Shown: one piece after another, positions 8,590 to 16,939 of the stretch
Position numbering within the stretch: position 1 is the stretch's first letter
How the letters are laid out: each line of letters starts with the position of its first letter
DNA from: Jeotgalibacillus soli
Lineage (GTDB): Bacteria; Bacillota; Bacilli; Bacillales; Jeotgalibacillaceae
Assembly (NCBI RefSeq): GCF_000829435.1
Contig: NZ_JXRP01000006.1
Location: 248,001 to 312,000 of the forward strand
Direction: 5' to 3'
DNA length: 64,000 nucleotides
Notes under the pieces: generated by a model
Databases searched by the model: none
What the model saw: only the letters and a program-made list of their open reading frames with translations
Told to the model about the DNA's origin: nothing
Position numbers and translations under genes: made by a program

Positions 8590-9722
8590 GAAAATGCACT
8601 CCTCGCGTAAACATGGTTGCGGTCAAGTCTGAAAGCTTCTTTCCATTCAGGCCGCACCGTTTTCTTATCAACAAGATCTGCCACCAGTAATCCTGTAGCT
8701 GGTGCAAGCAGGATGCCATTTCGATAGTGGCCGGTCGCAACCAAAAGATTTTTAATTTGTGGATGTTCACCAATAAAAGGGAGCCCGTCCTGTGTTTGCG
8801 GACGAATACCAGCCCAGGTTTTTTCCCAATGAGCTTGTTCAATGGAAGGCAAAATCTTTTTTGTGCGTTCAAGCAGGCTGGAGATTCCTTGAACAGAAAC
8901 CTGTTCACTAAAAGAATGAGGCTGCTCTGTCGCACCTATAATCAATCGTCCGCCTTTTTTAGGAACGAGGTAGCAGCCTTCAGAGAAAATGGTGCCTTTA
9001 ATAAGAGGCTGGTGTGTTTTCACCGAAAAGCATTCGCCTTTTACAGGGTAGGTATCAAGCTGGAGGCCAGATTCCTTTAATAACCTCTCACTCCAGGCTC
9101 CGCTAGTGACAATGATATGCAGACTCCTAACTGGACCAGTGTTTGTCATTACACCAACTGCTTCTCCTTTTTCCACAATAAATGAAGCTGTCTGTGTATA
9201 TTCTTTTATGTCAGCGCCAAAAGATGCTGCTGCACTCGCTAAAGCTATGGATAAGGCAGGTGCCGAAACATGGCCATCCTTTGGAATCCACATTGCTCCC
9301 TTAATAAATGTGGATAAAGCAGGCTCGCATTTTCGGACTTCATTTCCATCGAGCCACTTAATCTGCTGCTGTTGATAAGCTGGTTCAAGTGCCAGCTTTT
9401 GATAGGTAAGAGCTTCCTCCTCGGTCGTTGCTACTTTATACATCCCTTTATCCACATATTCGATATCAATCCCGCTTAAGCCCTTTAATTCAACGGCAAG
9501 ATCAGAGAAAAGCTGTTTGCTTGATAAGGCAAAGGAATAGAGGGGGCTATCCACATTCAGTTCAGTATGTGCACCTAACATTCCGGCTGCTGCACTTGAC
9601 GCTTTCTTACCAAGAGGACCTTGGTCTAGTAACAATACTTTCCTTCCTCTTTTGCTTAGCTGAAAAGCGACCGAGCTGCCGATTACGCCGCCTCCGACAA
9701 TAATGACATCATACCTGTCCAT
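8586..9722 (-). CDS. thiO: ThiO: glycine oxidase
   Basis: ThiO is an FAD-dependent oxidase that turns glycine into the imine used by thiazole synthase in aerobic Bacilli. The Rossmann FAD motif is VIIVGGGVIGSSVAFQLSKRG at the N-terminus, and the C-terminal ATGHYRNGILLAPATG block is typical of glycine oxidase and DAO-family enzymes. The length (378 aa) agrees with B. subtilis ThiO. It overlaps tenI by 14 bases and thiS by four. Confidence 0.95.
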   Translation of the reverse strand: MDRYDVIIVGGGVIGSSVAFQLSKRGRKVLLLDQGPLGKKASSAAAGMLGAHTELNVDSPLYSFALSSKQLFSDLAVELKGLSGIDIEYVDKGMYKVATTEEEALTYQKLALEPAYQQQQIKWLDGNEVRKCEPALSTFIKGAMWIPKDGHVSAPALSIALASAAASFGADIKEYTQTASFIVEKGEAVGVMTNTGPVRSLHIIVTSGAWSERLLKESGLQLDTYPVKGECFSVKTHQPLIKGTIFSEGCYLVPKKGGRLIIGATEQPHSFSEQVSVQGISSLLERTKKILPSIEQAHWEKTWAGIRPQTQDGLPFIGEHPQIKNLLVATGHYRNGILLAPATGLLVADLVDKKTVRPEWKEAFRLDRNHVYARSAFS

Positions 9723-10320
9723 GGATTTCCTCCTTTCGATAGGACTGAATGGCTAACAGAGGGTCAATTGCATTCATCACACCTGACATTAATGCGATTC
9801 CTGCTGCGCCTGTTTGCTGAATGAGCGGAACATGCCAAGGCAGTATCCCGCCGATGGCGATGATAGGTACAGTTGATGCTTCGACAACCTGTTCAAGTGC
9901 ACTCAACCCCCTTGGAGTTTGATTTGGTTTCGAATTGGTAGGGAAAATATGTCCATAAAGTAAATAGTCAGCGCCAGCTGAGGTAGCAATATGTGCTTCC
10001 TCAACGCTGTGAACAGATGCTCCTACCAGTAAGCTTGGAAAAAAATCTTTCACCATTTCAGCATTCAGACTGTGGTAGGCGAGCTGCACCCCAATCGTCT
10101 GGGTCCACGCAACATCGACACGGTCGTTTACGATGAGCTTATGTGCGGGGACTCCCAGGCTGAGCAGGGAGTCAATATAGTTAAGCAGTTCTTTTGCTGT
10201 TGCATTCTTTTCACGGATATGAATGTAATCCACATCTTTATGCACAGTTCCCATAGTTTCAAGCCATTTTGCGGGTGGTTGTCCACCTGTGGATAACACA
10301 TGATAGGTAAAGCGGTTCAT
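9709..10320 (-). CDS. tenI: TenI: thiazole tautomerase
   Basis: The 203-residue TIM-barrel protein resembles thiamine phosphate synthase (DYIHIREKNATAKELL, KLIVNDRVDVAW, GASVHSVEEA, AIGGILPWHV). In Bacilli the copy next to tenA is TenI, which aromatises the thiazole product of ThiG and lacks synthase activity. A separate ThiE is encoded at 22 kb, which supports the TenI call here. The gene sits 18 bases after tenA and overlaps thiO. Confidence 0.88.
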   Translation of the reverse strand: MNRFTYHVLSTGGQPPAKWLETMGTVHKDVDYIHIREKNATAKELLNYIDSLLSLGVPAHKLIVNDRVDVAWTQTIGVQLAYHSLNAEMVKDFFPSLLVGASVHSVEEAHIATSAGADYLLYGHIFPTNSKPNQTPRGLSALEQVVEASTVPIIAIGGILPWHVPLIQQTGAAGIALMSGVMNAIDPLLAIQSYRKEEIHGQV

Positions 10321-10338
10321 TGGTAAGCCTCCCTGGAA

Positions 10339-11019
10339 TTACTTTTGAAAAACAATAGCAGGGAAGGGCCATTTTTCAAGGGTGTACGCCATTTCCCAAA
10401 ATGAATATTCGTATTGGCTGCTGATAAGAAAATGGCGGGCCATCCGCTGGCGATCCTGTTCTGTCGCCTGAGAAGCGAGAAGGTCCAAGCGTTCAATTTG
10501 CTCCTCTACTAATGCGCGGAACCATTCTCCTCCATAAGCAGCGATCCATTGTTGATAAATCTCTTCATCTGGCGAACTGCCCTGCAGACGTTCTCCAATT
10601 TCATAATAGAGCCAGTAACACGGGAGGAGAGCAGCGATAATATCTCCTAAGTGTCCTTGTGCTGCCCGGTACAAATGTGAAGTATAGGCATAGGAGGTAG
10701 GAGAGGGATTGAAGCTTGCAATCTCTTCATCTGTTATTTTAAGCTGTTTTGAGAAGTTTTCATGCAAGCCCATTTCGGCTTCATAAGTACCCTGTGCATG
10801 AATAGCCATGCGATTTGTAGTGTGGAGATCATCCGCTTTTGCTGCACCCAGTGTCTGCACTTTTGCAAAATGAGATAAATAATACGAATCCTGCAGCACA
10901 TAATAACGAAATTGATCGAGAGACAGTGTCCCATCACCAATTCCCTTTACAAATGGATGATCAAAGCTTGCCTGCCAAATTTCGTTTGCCTGTTGGCGAA
11001 TTTCTTGAGAAAAAGACAT
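10339..11019 (-). CDS. tenA: TenA: aminopyrimidine aminohydrolase (thiaminase II)
   Basis: TenA hydrolyses aminopyrimidine breakdown products of thiamine and so salvages the HMP moiety. The all-helical fold is recognisable (HPFVKGIGDGTLSLDQFRYY, QDSYYLSHFAKV). The active-site cysteine is Cys134 in LLPCYWLYYE, and the C-terminal FWEMAY motif is present. The start is the ATG at 11019, which has AAAGGAGG seven bases upstream; an in-frame ATG eight codons earlier would place this box inside the gene. It is the first gene of the operon, and the repeat and TPP riboswitch lie upstream. Confidence 0.94.
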   Translation of the reverse strand: MSFSQEIRQQANEIWQASFDHPFVKGIGDGTLSLDQFRYYVLQDSYYLSHFAKVQTLGAAKADDLHTTNRMAIHAQGTYEAEMGLHENFSKQLKITDEEIASFNPSPTSYAYTSHLYRAAQGHLGDIIAALLPCYWLYYEIGERLQGSSPDEEIYQQWIAAYGGEWFRALVEEQIERLDLLASQATEQDRQRMARHFLISSQYEYSFWEMAYTLEKWPFPAIVFQK

Positions 11020-11053
11020 GTTATTTCCTCCTTTAGTTGACATGATTTAATTT

Positions 11054-11390
11054 ATGCACAGCGTTGATTGGAGCTGGTTTGCGAGACTCCTGCGGGAGAA
11101 GCGGGACAGGTGAGATTCCACAGGTGCGGCTACGAGGGCACTGAAAAAGTAAGGTTTTCAAAAACAGCGAAAAATTAATCCCCACTTTATCTCTCTTTTT
11201 TCATAATAATGTAGTGGTTATTTCCCACAATCAATCGTAAAATCAATGTTATTTTGGGAATTGATTTTACGAGTTTGAAAAGAGCGACTATTTCAGCAGC
11301 CTATGCGGCTGCACCGAGGAGGCTCACCGCCCGCCCCGCGGAAAGCGAGCGCCAGCGTGCTGCAATCAACGGACATGTTTAACAAAGCCG
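11054..11390. repeat. Dispersed intergenic repeat, copy A, interrupted by a MITE
   Basis: The left part (GCACAGCGTTGATTGGAGC, then CGAGACTCCTGCGGG, GCGGGACAGGTGAGA) and the right part (GAGGCTCACCGCCCG, CCCCGCGGAAAGCGAGCGCC, GTTTAACAAAGCC) match the copy at 61.1-61.3 kb on the opposite strand. The two halves are split by the insertion at 11132-11303. The repeat lies inside the tenA leader, between the riboswitch terminator and the gene. Confidence 0.8.
11132..11303. mobile_element. Short non-autonomous insertion (MITE-like) with IS1182-like ends
   Basis: The 172-bp insert has imperfect terminal inverted repeats of about 17 bases (GAGGGCACTGAAAAAGT at the left, ACTATTTCAGCAGCCTA at the right). 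It is flanked by the direct repeat TGCGGCT (11125-11131 and 11304-11310), which fits a 7-bp target duplication. The repeat it entered is continuous once the insert and one duplicate are removed. The end sequence resembles ends I remember from IS1182-family elements; this is not checked. It has no coding capacity and holds an internal perfect 12-bp inverted repeat (11235-11246 with 11260-11271). Confidence 0.6.
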
Positions 11391-11403
11391 AAAACATAAA
11401 AAA

Positions 11404-11433
11404 GCCACTTTCCCTGAAAATAGAGAAAGTGGC
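11404..11433 (-). terminator. Terminator of the TPP riboswitch ahead of tenA
   Basis: On the minus strand GCCACTTTC pairs with GAAAGTGGC and is followed by CTTTTTTAT. It lies about 40 bases after the aptamer, as expected for transcription termination when TPP is bound. Confidence 0.85.
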
Positions 11434-11475
11434 GGCGTAATCCAAAAGTAGATAGACAGTACGTTTCGGAGCCTC

Positions 11476-11564
11476 CACTTCCCTACGCTAGTATGAACTA
11501 GATCAGGTAGTAAGAGTCCGGACGTCGCACGTCCATCTCAGCCTATATATAGGCACCCCTAGCG
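11476..11564 (-). promoter_or_regulatory. TPP riboswitch controlling the tenA-tenI-thiO-thiS-thiG-thiF operon
   Basis: Reading the minus strand, the THI-box landmarks appear in order: CTAGGGGTGCC, GGCTGAGATGG, ACCTGATCTAGTTC and CTAGCGTAGGGAA. These form the conserved TPP aptamer. The terminator follows downstream. Confidence 0.95.
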
Positions 11565-11597
11565 GAATATCGATATAAAGTTGTTTATTTGATTTTA

Positions 11598-11625
11598 ATA
11601 GTATCACGTTCTATTACATTGTCAA
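11598..11625 (-). promoter_or_regulatory. SigA promoter of the thiamine operon
   Basis: On the minus strand TTGACA and TACTAT are separated by 16 bases. Transcription would begin about 25 bases before the TPP aptamer. Confidence 0.7.
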
Positions 11626-11649
11626 ACTATTCTCTGAATTGGTGCATGC

Positions 11650-12579
11650 TTATGGTTGGTTTTGAGAAAGCTCTTTTTCATATAGCTTCAGTTTTGTATA
11701 AATGGTTTGAAGCACTGGAGCGTCCAAGTGATGGTCTTCGGCTTTTTCAAGAAGATAGCCATGAAGATGCTCTGCTTCGATAGGGAATAATTTCTCCATA
11801 TCGCGCTGCATGGATGATTTCATCTGATCACCCATTTCTTTCATGGTTTCGAGCTGTGCTTCAGCTATTTTCTCCTCAATAGGAGCTTCTATTTTTTTCA
11901 TAATTGCGGAAATCTCATTTAACAGTACAGCGATGGCTTTGTAGCCTGATTTTTCTTCCCGAATTGGGCCAATTGGAGAATTCATTAAAGAAGTAATGCC
12001 TGAAAAAGCAGAGATAAATAAATATTTATGCCACATATCTTGATTAATTTTTTCACTTAAAATAAATGATGCCTTCGTTCCTTCAAAGGAGGATTGCAGC
12101 CTTTTTATTCGATCGGTCATTTGTCCATTTCTTTCACCATAAACTAGCTTGTGAATAGGGCTTGATTGAATGACTCTTCCTTCATGATCCAAGGTGGTTT
12201 CGATAAAACAAAGTCCTCCAATGACGGCTTTTTCACCGAATTCCTTGATAAGCTGATTGACATGAGCAATCCCGTTTAGCAAAGGCAAGATCATCGTTTC
12301 ATTCCCGACAAATGGATGAATATCTTTTATCACATCGTTTAATTGATATGATTTGGTTGAAATAAGGATCACATCAAAAGGATCTGCCCTCTGATCGGCT
12401 GTTATCAACGAGGGGGTTAGATGCATATTTCCATGAACACTTTTAATCATTAAACCGGTTTGTTCAAGCTGTTTCTTTCTTTTTTCTCTTACAAGAAATG
12501 TTACATTTTCACCTTTTTCCAGTAATCGACCGCCAAAATATCCGCCAATAGCACCTGCACCTACTACAAGAATTTTCAT
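11650..12579 (-). CDS. panE: 2-dehydropantoate 2-reductase (ketopantoate reductase)
   Basis: The protein (309 aa from the chosen start) has an N-terminal NADPH-binding motif ILVVGAGAIGGYFGGRL. The ketopantoate reductase C-terminal helical domain follows, with KYLFISAFSGITSLMNSPIG and the active-site region around KINQDMWHK. PanE reduces ketopantoate to pantoate for pantothenate and CoA synthesis, in the cytoplasm. The start at 12579 has AGGAGG six bases upstream; an ATG two codons earlier directly abuts that box. Some family members act on other 2-oxo acids, so the substrate is probable rather than proven. Confidence 0.85.
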   Translation of the reverse strand: MKILVVGAGAIGGYFGGRLLEKGENVTFLVREKRKKQLEQTGLMIKSVHGNMHLTPSLITADQRADPFDVILISTKSYQLNDVIKDIHPFVGNETMILPLLNGIAHVNQLIKEFGEKAVIGGLCFIETTLDHEGRVIQSSPIHKLVYGERNGQMTDRIKRLQSSFEGTKASFILSEKINQDMWHKYLFISAFSGITSLMNSPIGPIREEKSGYKAIAVLLNEISAIMKKIEAPIEEKIAEAQLETMKEMGDQMKSSMQRDMEKLFPIEAEHLHGYLLEKAEDHHLDAPVLQTIYTKLKLYEKELSQNQP

Positions 12580-12797
12580 TTTCATCCTCCTTAAAAGTAA
12601 AAATACCTTATAAAGGAATTATAGAGTAAAAGAAGAGGAGCTACAGCCTCATTTCTATAAAAATAGCGTTATATATTTGATGAATAGAAAAATGGACGAG
12701 AAGTAATAATTAGCTTTATTTGGAAAGCGCAATGAAGGTATAATGCATTTAATAGTGTCTTTTGGATTATAATAATGGGAAAATTGGAGGGATAATA

Positions 12798-14318
12798 TTG
12801 AATCGAAATAGTAGTCATTCAAAAAGTTTAAGTGAAGAGAGATTATCTTCTATTTTGTATAAACTATTTATTGTTGCCGCGGTATTAATGGCTGCAAATA
12901 TGGCTACTCAGATAATCATGTACGGTTGGCCGTCTTTGACCGTCATGGATATTATTTATAATGTTCAATTTGTTTTATTGCTCGTCCCTGTTTCTTACTA
13001 CAAATTTTCATCTGCACCTACATATTTTAAAGAGCTGTCCGTATTATCCACACTTATCTTAGCCTTTTTCTTTTATACAAATGCCTGGGTGAATGTGCCA
13101 TATTTTTGGTTGGTACCACTTGGCATTGCAGCCCTTTATGCAGATGCTAAGCTCATGAAAACATCTCTAATTGCCGCGTCAGCATTACTCATTATTGCTC
13201 AATTTACTCATTGGGCTTTTGCTGAACCGATGTCCATTCAAACCAGTTTGGAGCAATCCATTTTGACTGGGGCCTATTACACCGTTCAATTTGTGGTAAT
13301 CGGCTTTATTTTACTGTTTGCCGTTCAGCGCTCCAGGAATAAAGTGCAGGAAAGTGAGGAGCTTCAGCTGGTACTTAGCGAGGTCCTGCATAATATTGAA
13401 AATACAGCTAAGCGGTTAGACGGAAAGGTGAGCGAGTTATCCTCCCATTTATCTGGCTCTTCTCTCGCAGTTCGTCAGGTGAGCGAGCAGGTTGAGAAAA
13501 TGGAAGCAGTATCTGATCTATATCAGGAATCCACCCAGCAAACGGAACAGAATATGCAAACAATGGTCGAAAAGGTTCAAGGAGTTTCAAGCCGATCAAA
13601 TGAAATGTTTGAATTAACGGATGAAGTGATTCAAGTAGCGACAATCAATAAGGAAAATCTTGCTGAAACCATCAATCGAATGACGGATGTACAGGTGTCT
13701 TCCCGCCATTCTGTTCAAGTAGTAGGATTGCTCGAGGAGAAAACAAATGAAATAGGACTCGCACTGGATGCGATTACGAAAATTGCCGATCAAACAAATC
13801 TTCTTGCACTCAATGCTTCAATTGAAGCAGCAAGAGCAGGTGAGCATGGCAAAGGCTTTGCGATTGTAGCTGGTGAAGTTAGAAAGCTTGCCGAGCAATC
13901 GGCTGCAGCATCTACTCAAACTAGGGACGTTGTCCTTGATATTTTACAAGCAAAAGAAGAAGTGACCATCTCATTGCAGAATACAGACCAACAGGTAGTA
14001 AAAAGCATGTCTTCCATTCAGGAAACATCTGTCGTGTTTGATCAGTTAATTCAGCTGCAGGAGCAGTTAAAGCAGCAGCTCGATCTCGTTGTTTCAACGT
14101 CGCGTGAAACTGCAGCAGGTGGAGAAACAGTTGGGGAAAAGATGAGAACGCTGCAGCAGCACGCAAAAGAAAATGGTCAGAGCATTGACGGAATTGTTAC
14201 GTCCGTTCGTTCTCTTCAAGAAGCCATTAATGAAATAAATCATTTTGTGCAGGATGTAAAAAAACAGGCTGCTTATTTAGCATCTGGATTGGAGAAGAAA
14301 GCATGGTTTTTGCGATGA
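12798..14318 (+). CDS. Methyl-accepting chemotaxis protein with six membrane segments
   Basis: The N-terminal 180 residues hold about six hydrophobic segments with short loops and no large extracellular sensor or HAMP domain. The remainder is a long coiled-coil signalling domain with the conserved tip [40 protein letters not shown] (only part of this is needed for the call). It should signal to CheA/CheW in response to a membrane-linked or intracellular stimulus. The likely start is the TTG at 12798, preceded by GGAGG; the open frame extends 12 codons further up without a ribosome site. It is monocistronic, with a terminator behind it. Confidence 0.85.
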   Translation: MNRNSSHSKSLSEERLSSILYKLFIVAAVLMAANMATQIIMYGWPSLTVMDIIYNVQFVLLLVPVSYYKFSSAPTYFKELSVLSTLILAFFFYTNAWVNVPYFWLVPLGIAALYADAKLMKTSLIAASALLIIAQFTHWAFAEPMSIQTSLEQSILTGAYYTVQFVVIGFILLFAVQRSRNKVQESEELQLVLSEVLHNIENTAKRLDGKVSELSSHLSGSSLAVRQVSEQVEKMEAVSDLYQESTQQTEQNMQTMVEKVQGVSSRSNEMFELTDEVIQVATINKENLAETINRMTDVQVSSRHSVQVVGLLEEKTNEIGLALDAITKIADQTNLLALNASIEAARAGEHGKGFAIVAGEVRKLAEQSAAASTQTRDVVLDILQAKEEVTISLQNTDQQVVKSMSSIQETSVVFDQLIQLQEQLKQQLDLVVSTSRETAAGGETVGEKMRTLQQHAKENGQSIDGIVTSVRSLQEAINEINHFVQDVKKQAAYLASGLEKKAWFLR

Positions 14319-14344
14319 AAACATCTTTTTTCAGTGGAATATGA

Positions 14345-14371
14345 AGAAGCACAGTATAAAGCTGTGCTTCT
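14345..14371 (+). terminator. Terminator after the chemoreceptor gene
   Basis: AGAAGCACAG pairs with CTGTGCTTCT across a 7-base loop and is followed by TTATTT. Confidence 0.8.
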
Positions 14372-14395
14372 TTATTTGTGATTTTATAATAAAAG

Positions 14396-14422
14396 TGAAA
14401 CCTTTTCTTGAATTATTACGTC
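14396..14422 (+). promoter_or_regulatory. ECF-type (SigM/SigX-like) promoter upstream of the ypuA homologue
   Basis: TGAAAC and CGTC are separated by 17 bases. CGTC in the -10 region is typical of SigM and SigX rather than SigW. As I recall, B. subtilis ypuA is in the SigM regulon, which agrees. Confidence 0.5.
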
Positions 14423-14559
14423 TTACTAGTATGAGGTCCTAAATGACCTTAAATAGTCCTTGCGTCCAATAGAGATAATTGATGGAATGACTTAAGATGG
14501 TATCAAACCTATCAGAGGTGCTGGTGAAAAAGATTCTATAAGAAGAAGGGAATAACAAT

Positions 14560-15495
14560 ATGATTAAACGTATAAGCATGATTGCACTTGCCTTCATTCT
14601 TGCGCTGAATATCGGGTCAGCAAGCAGTGTTAAGGCCGCAGAAAATAATAATGAAGATAGTATTAATGAAAAATTCGGCTTGCCGATTGTCGTGCTGGGT
14701 GGCTCATTAAATGATTCCCAGAAGGCAGAGGTTAGAGAGCTGCTAGGGGTAACCAATCCTGAAATGGTTGAGGAGGTAACAGTTACGGGCGAAGATCTAG
14801 TACGCTATATTGAGGGTGAAGACCGTAATGCACGCATGTACTCTTCTGCAAAAATAACGCGTGAAGAAGAGGGGAAAGGACTCGTTATTGAACGTGTAAC
14901 ACCTGAGAACATTACGGAAGTAACAGATACGATGTATGCGAATGCACTCTTGACTGCTGGAATTGAGAATGCCACGGTTGAAGTAGCGTCTCCTATTAAG
15001 GTAAGCGGCCATTCTGCGTTAACAGGGATCTATAAAGCATACGAAGTAAGTGGAGAAACACTTGACACTGCACGACTTGAAGTCGCAAATGATGAATTGA
15101 ACCTAGCCACAGATCTTGTAAATGAAGAGGGCATTGAGCAGGAAAAGGTGAGTGAATTGCTGGCTGAAATTAAACAGCAAATTGCCGATCAAAAGCCTGC
15201 AAGCCGTGAAGAAATCGAAGCGATTATTGAAGAGCAGTTAAACAATCTTAATATTAATTTAAGTGCAGAGGATCGCCAGCGTCTTACCGATCTTTTTGAA
15301 CAAATGAGGAATTTAAATATTAATTTTGATAACGTGCAAGAACAGCTGGGACAGTTGTCAAATACTATTCAGGAAAAATTGAGTGAAGTAGTGGACAATG
15401 AGGGCTTCTGGCAAGGTGTAAAGGACTTCTTCCAAGGAATTATGGATGCCATTTCCGGAGTCTTTGGCGGATCAGAGGATGAGTCAACAAATTAA
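14560..15495 (+). CDS. ypuA: Secreted DUF1002 protein, YpuA-like
   Basis: The 311-residue protein begins with a Sec signal peptide (MIKRISMIALAFILALNIG, cleavage near SVKA-AE). It continues with the DUF1002 block, including VVLGGSLNDSQKAEVRELLG, the TARLEVANDELN region and long helices. The C-terminal third is helical with repeated NLNIN stretches and an amphipathic end. It should be exported to the cell envelope. The function of this family is unknown. The ECF-type promoter upstream suggests cell-envelope stress control. Confidence 0.8.
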   Translation: MIKRISMIALAFILALNIGSASSVKAAENNNEDSINEKFGLPIVVLGGSLNDSQKAEVRELLGVTNPEMVEEVTVTGEDLVRYIEGEDRNARMYSSAKITREEEGKGLVIERVTPENITEVTDTMYANALLTAGIENATVEVASPIKVSGHSALTGIYKAYEVSGETLDTARLEVANDELNLATDLVNEEGIEQEKVSELLAEIKQQIADQKPASREEIEAIIEEQLNNLNINLSAEDRQRLTDLFEQMRNLNINFDNVQEQLGQLSNTIQEKLSEVVDNEGFWQGVKDFFQGIMDAISGVFGGSEDESTN

Positions 15496-15509
15496 TGCAA
15501 GTATGATGG

Positions 15510-15533
15510 GAGCTCTCGACTTTTCGGGAGCTC
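15510..15533 (+). terminator. Terminator after ypuA
   Basis: GAGCTCTCG pairs with CGGGAGCTC (one wobble) and is followed by TTTTTT. Confidence 0.8.
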
Positions 15534-15538
15534 TTTTT

Positions 15539-15564
15539 TGAAACTTTCAACATAGTGGCACGTA
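15539..15564 (+). promoter_or_regulatory. SigW-type promoter upstream of the DUF4083 gene
   Basis: TGAAAC and CGTA are separated by exactly 16 bases, the SigW consensus. The site begins right after the ypuA terminator and lies about 80 bases before the small gene. Confidence 0.65.
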
Positions 15565-15642
15565 TTAGTTACTAAATGAAAGTTATTTGGATGATATTAT
15601 TGACAGAAGGGTGGCATATCATCAAGGGGGGAATGGTAATTA

Positions 15643-15813
15643 ATGAGTGAATTCAATGGCGGTGATATTATTTTCCAGATCACTATGTTTTTATTCTTAA
15701 TCTTGATAATAGGCGGCAGCATTTACTTCATAAAAAATATAATCTTTGGGCGCAAAAAGCAGCTTGATCGAATAGAAGCGATGTTAAAGGAGCAGCAAAA
15801 AGATCGTAAATAG
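15643..15813 (+). CDS. Small membrane protein, DUF4083 family
   Basis: This 56-residue protein has a short N-terminus (MSEFNGGDIIFQITMF), one transmembrane helix to about residue 34, and a basic cytoplasmic tail (GRKKQLDRIEAMLKEQQK) likely to form a short coiled coil. The pattern matches DUF4083 as I know it from Bacilli. A GGGGGGAATGG ribosome site precedes the ATG, a SigW-type promoter lies upstream and a terminator follows. The function is unknown; the promoter suggests envelope stress. Confidence 0.7.
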   Translation: MSEFNGGDIIFQITMFLFLILIIGGSIYFIKNIIFGRKKQLDRIEAMLKEQQKDRK

Positions 15814-15815
15814 AA

Positions 15816-15854
15816 GAGCAGCCGGCATGTTTTATTTTAACGTGCTGGCTGCTC
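15816..15854. terminator. Bidirectional terminator between the DUF4083 gene and nrd operon
   Basis: GAGCAGCCGGCATG pairs with CGTGCTGGCTGCTC and has T-runs on both sides. It serves the convergent small gene and nrd operon. Confidence 0.85.
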
Positions 15855-15876
15855 TTTTTATATGAAAGCTGCAATC

Positions 15877-16926
15877 TTACAAATCATCAAACCCATTTGC
15901 ATCAGATGTTTTTGTATACTGTCTGGATTTCTGTTCGAAGAAATCAGTTTTTCCTTGGTCAACCTCCTGGTAAGCCACAATCCAGCGAAGAGGGTTTTGA
16001 ATCGGTGCATCAGGGAATACGTTTCTGCCGTGTCCAAGCTGATGACAGCGCTTATTGGCCATATATTGAATATATTGCTCAAGCTCGTTCATGGTAATGC
16101 CATCAAATCTATTGCCGATTACTTCACGGCCCCAGGCAATTTCAAGCTCGGCTCCTTGGCGGAAGGTGTTGATCACGAATTCCTCGTGTTTCTTTGTATG
16201 AATGGATGGATGCTCCTCCAGCAGCTCTTTGTAGATCTTTTCAAATAATCCTACATGAATCTGCTCATCGCGATTGATGTAGTTGATCATCGTAGAGGTG
16301 GAGACCATTTTTTGATTTCGTGCCAGGTTATAGAAAAAGGCGAACCCGGAGTAGAAAAACAGTCCTTCTAAAATGACATCATATACGATCGATTGGGCAA
16401 AATGCTCAACAGTTGGTTCCTCAGCAAAAGCCTTATAGCCGTTCGTAACAAAATCATTGCGTTTTCTAAGTGTTGGCTCAGTCCGCCAGTATTCAAATAC
16501 TTCATCCTGCTGCTGTTTTGATACGATACTGGACAGTACATAAGAATAGGAATGATTATGAATCACCTCCTGCTGCGCAAGCATTATCATCAGTGCATTT
16601 AATGAGGAGTCCGTTAAATAGTCTGCCACTTTTCCTGCATAGTCTGATTGAATACTATCAAGCAGTGCGAGAAGGCCGATAATTTTTAAAAATGTTTCCT
16701 GCTCTGCATCTGTCAGCTGAGGAAACTGTTTAATATCATTCCCCATATTGATTTCAAAAGGAGTCCAAAAGTTTGACAGCATCGTTTTATATTTAGGGTA
16801 TGCCCATGAATACCGTACATCATCCCAGTTTAAAATGTTGGAGCTTTTGCCGTTAACGATCCCAGTCGAGCGGTTAGGTGCGTCTGCATCCATTATGGTC
16901 CGCTTTGTTAGATGATTTGTGGTCAT
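15877..16926 (-). CDS. nrdB: Class I ribonucleotide reductase beta subunit
   Basis: This subunit carries the metal-tyrosyl radical that starts ribonucleotide reduction. The metal ligands are visible: Asp in LLDSIQSDY, Glu and His in QQEVIHNHSYSY, Glu in VILEGLFFY, and Glu and His in RDEQIHVGLF. The tyrosine in HSYSY fits the radical site. The start at 16926 has TAAGGAGGATC upstream; the frame extends 24 codons further but overlaps nrdA. It lies 13 bases after the alpha subunit gene and shares its cobalamin riboswitch and NrdR boxes. Subclass Ia versus Ib is not settled; no nrdI gene is present in the window. Confidence 0.9.
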   Translation of the reverse strand: MTTNHLTKRTIMDADAPNRSTGIVNGKSSNILNWDDVRYSWAYPKYKTMLSNFWTPFEINMGNDIKQFPQLTDAEQETFLKIIGLLALLDSIQSDYAGKVADYLTDSSLNALMIMLAQQEVIHNHSYSYVLSSIVSKQQQDEVFEYWRTEPTLRKRNDFVTNGYKAFAEEPTVEHFAQSIVYDVILEGLFFYSGFAFFYNLARNQKMVSTSTMINYINRDEQIHVGLFEKIYKELLEEHPSIHTKKHEEFVINTFRQGAELEIAWGREVIGNRFDGITMNELEQYIQYMANKRCHQLGHGRNVFPDAPIQNPLRWIVAYQEVDQGKTDFFEQKSRQYTKTSDANGFDDL

Positions 16927-16939
16927 GTGTAGATCCTCC

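Noticed and set aside
8567-8935. A 122-codon minus-strand frame inside thiO
   Set aside because: It overlaps thiO in another frame with no domain signal; thiO is intact and canonical.
9709-10320. Calling this gene thiE
   Set aside because: A complete thiE lies in the thiD-thiM-thiE operon, and the tenA neighbour marks this copy as the tautomerase TenI.
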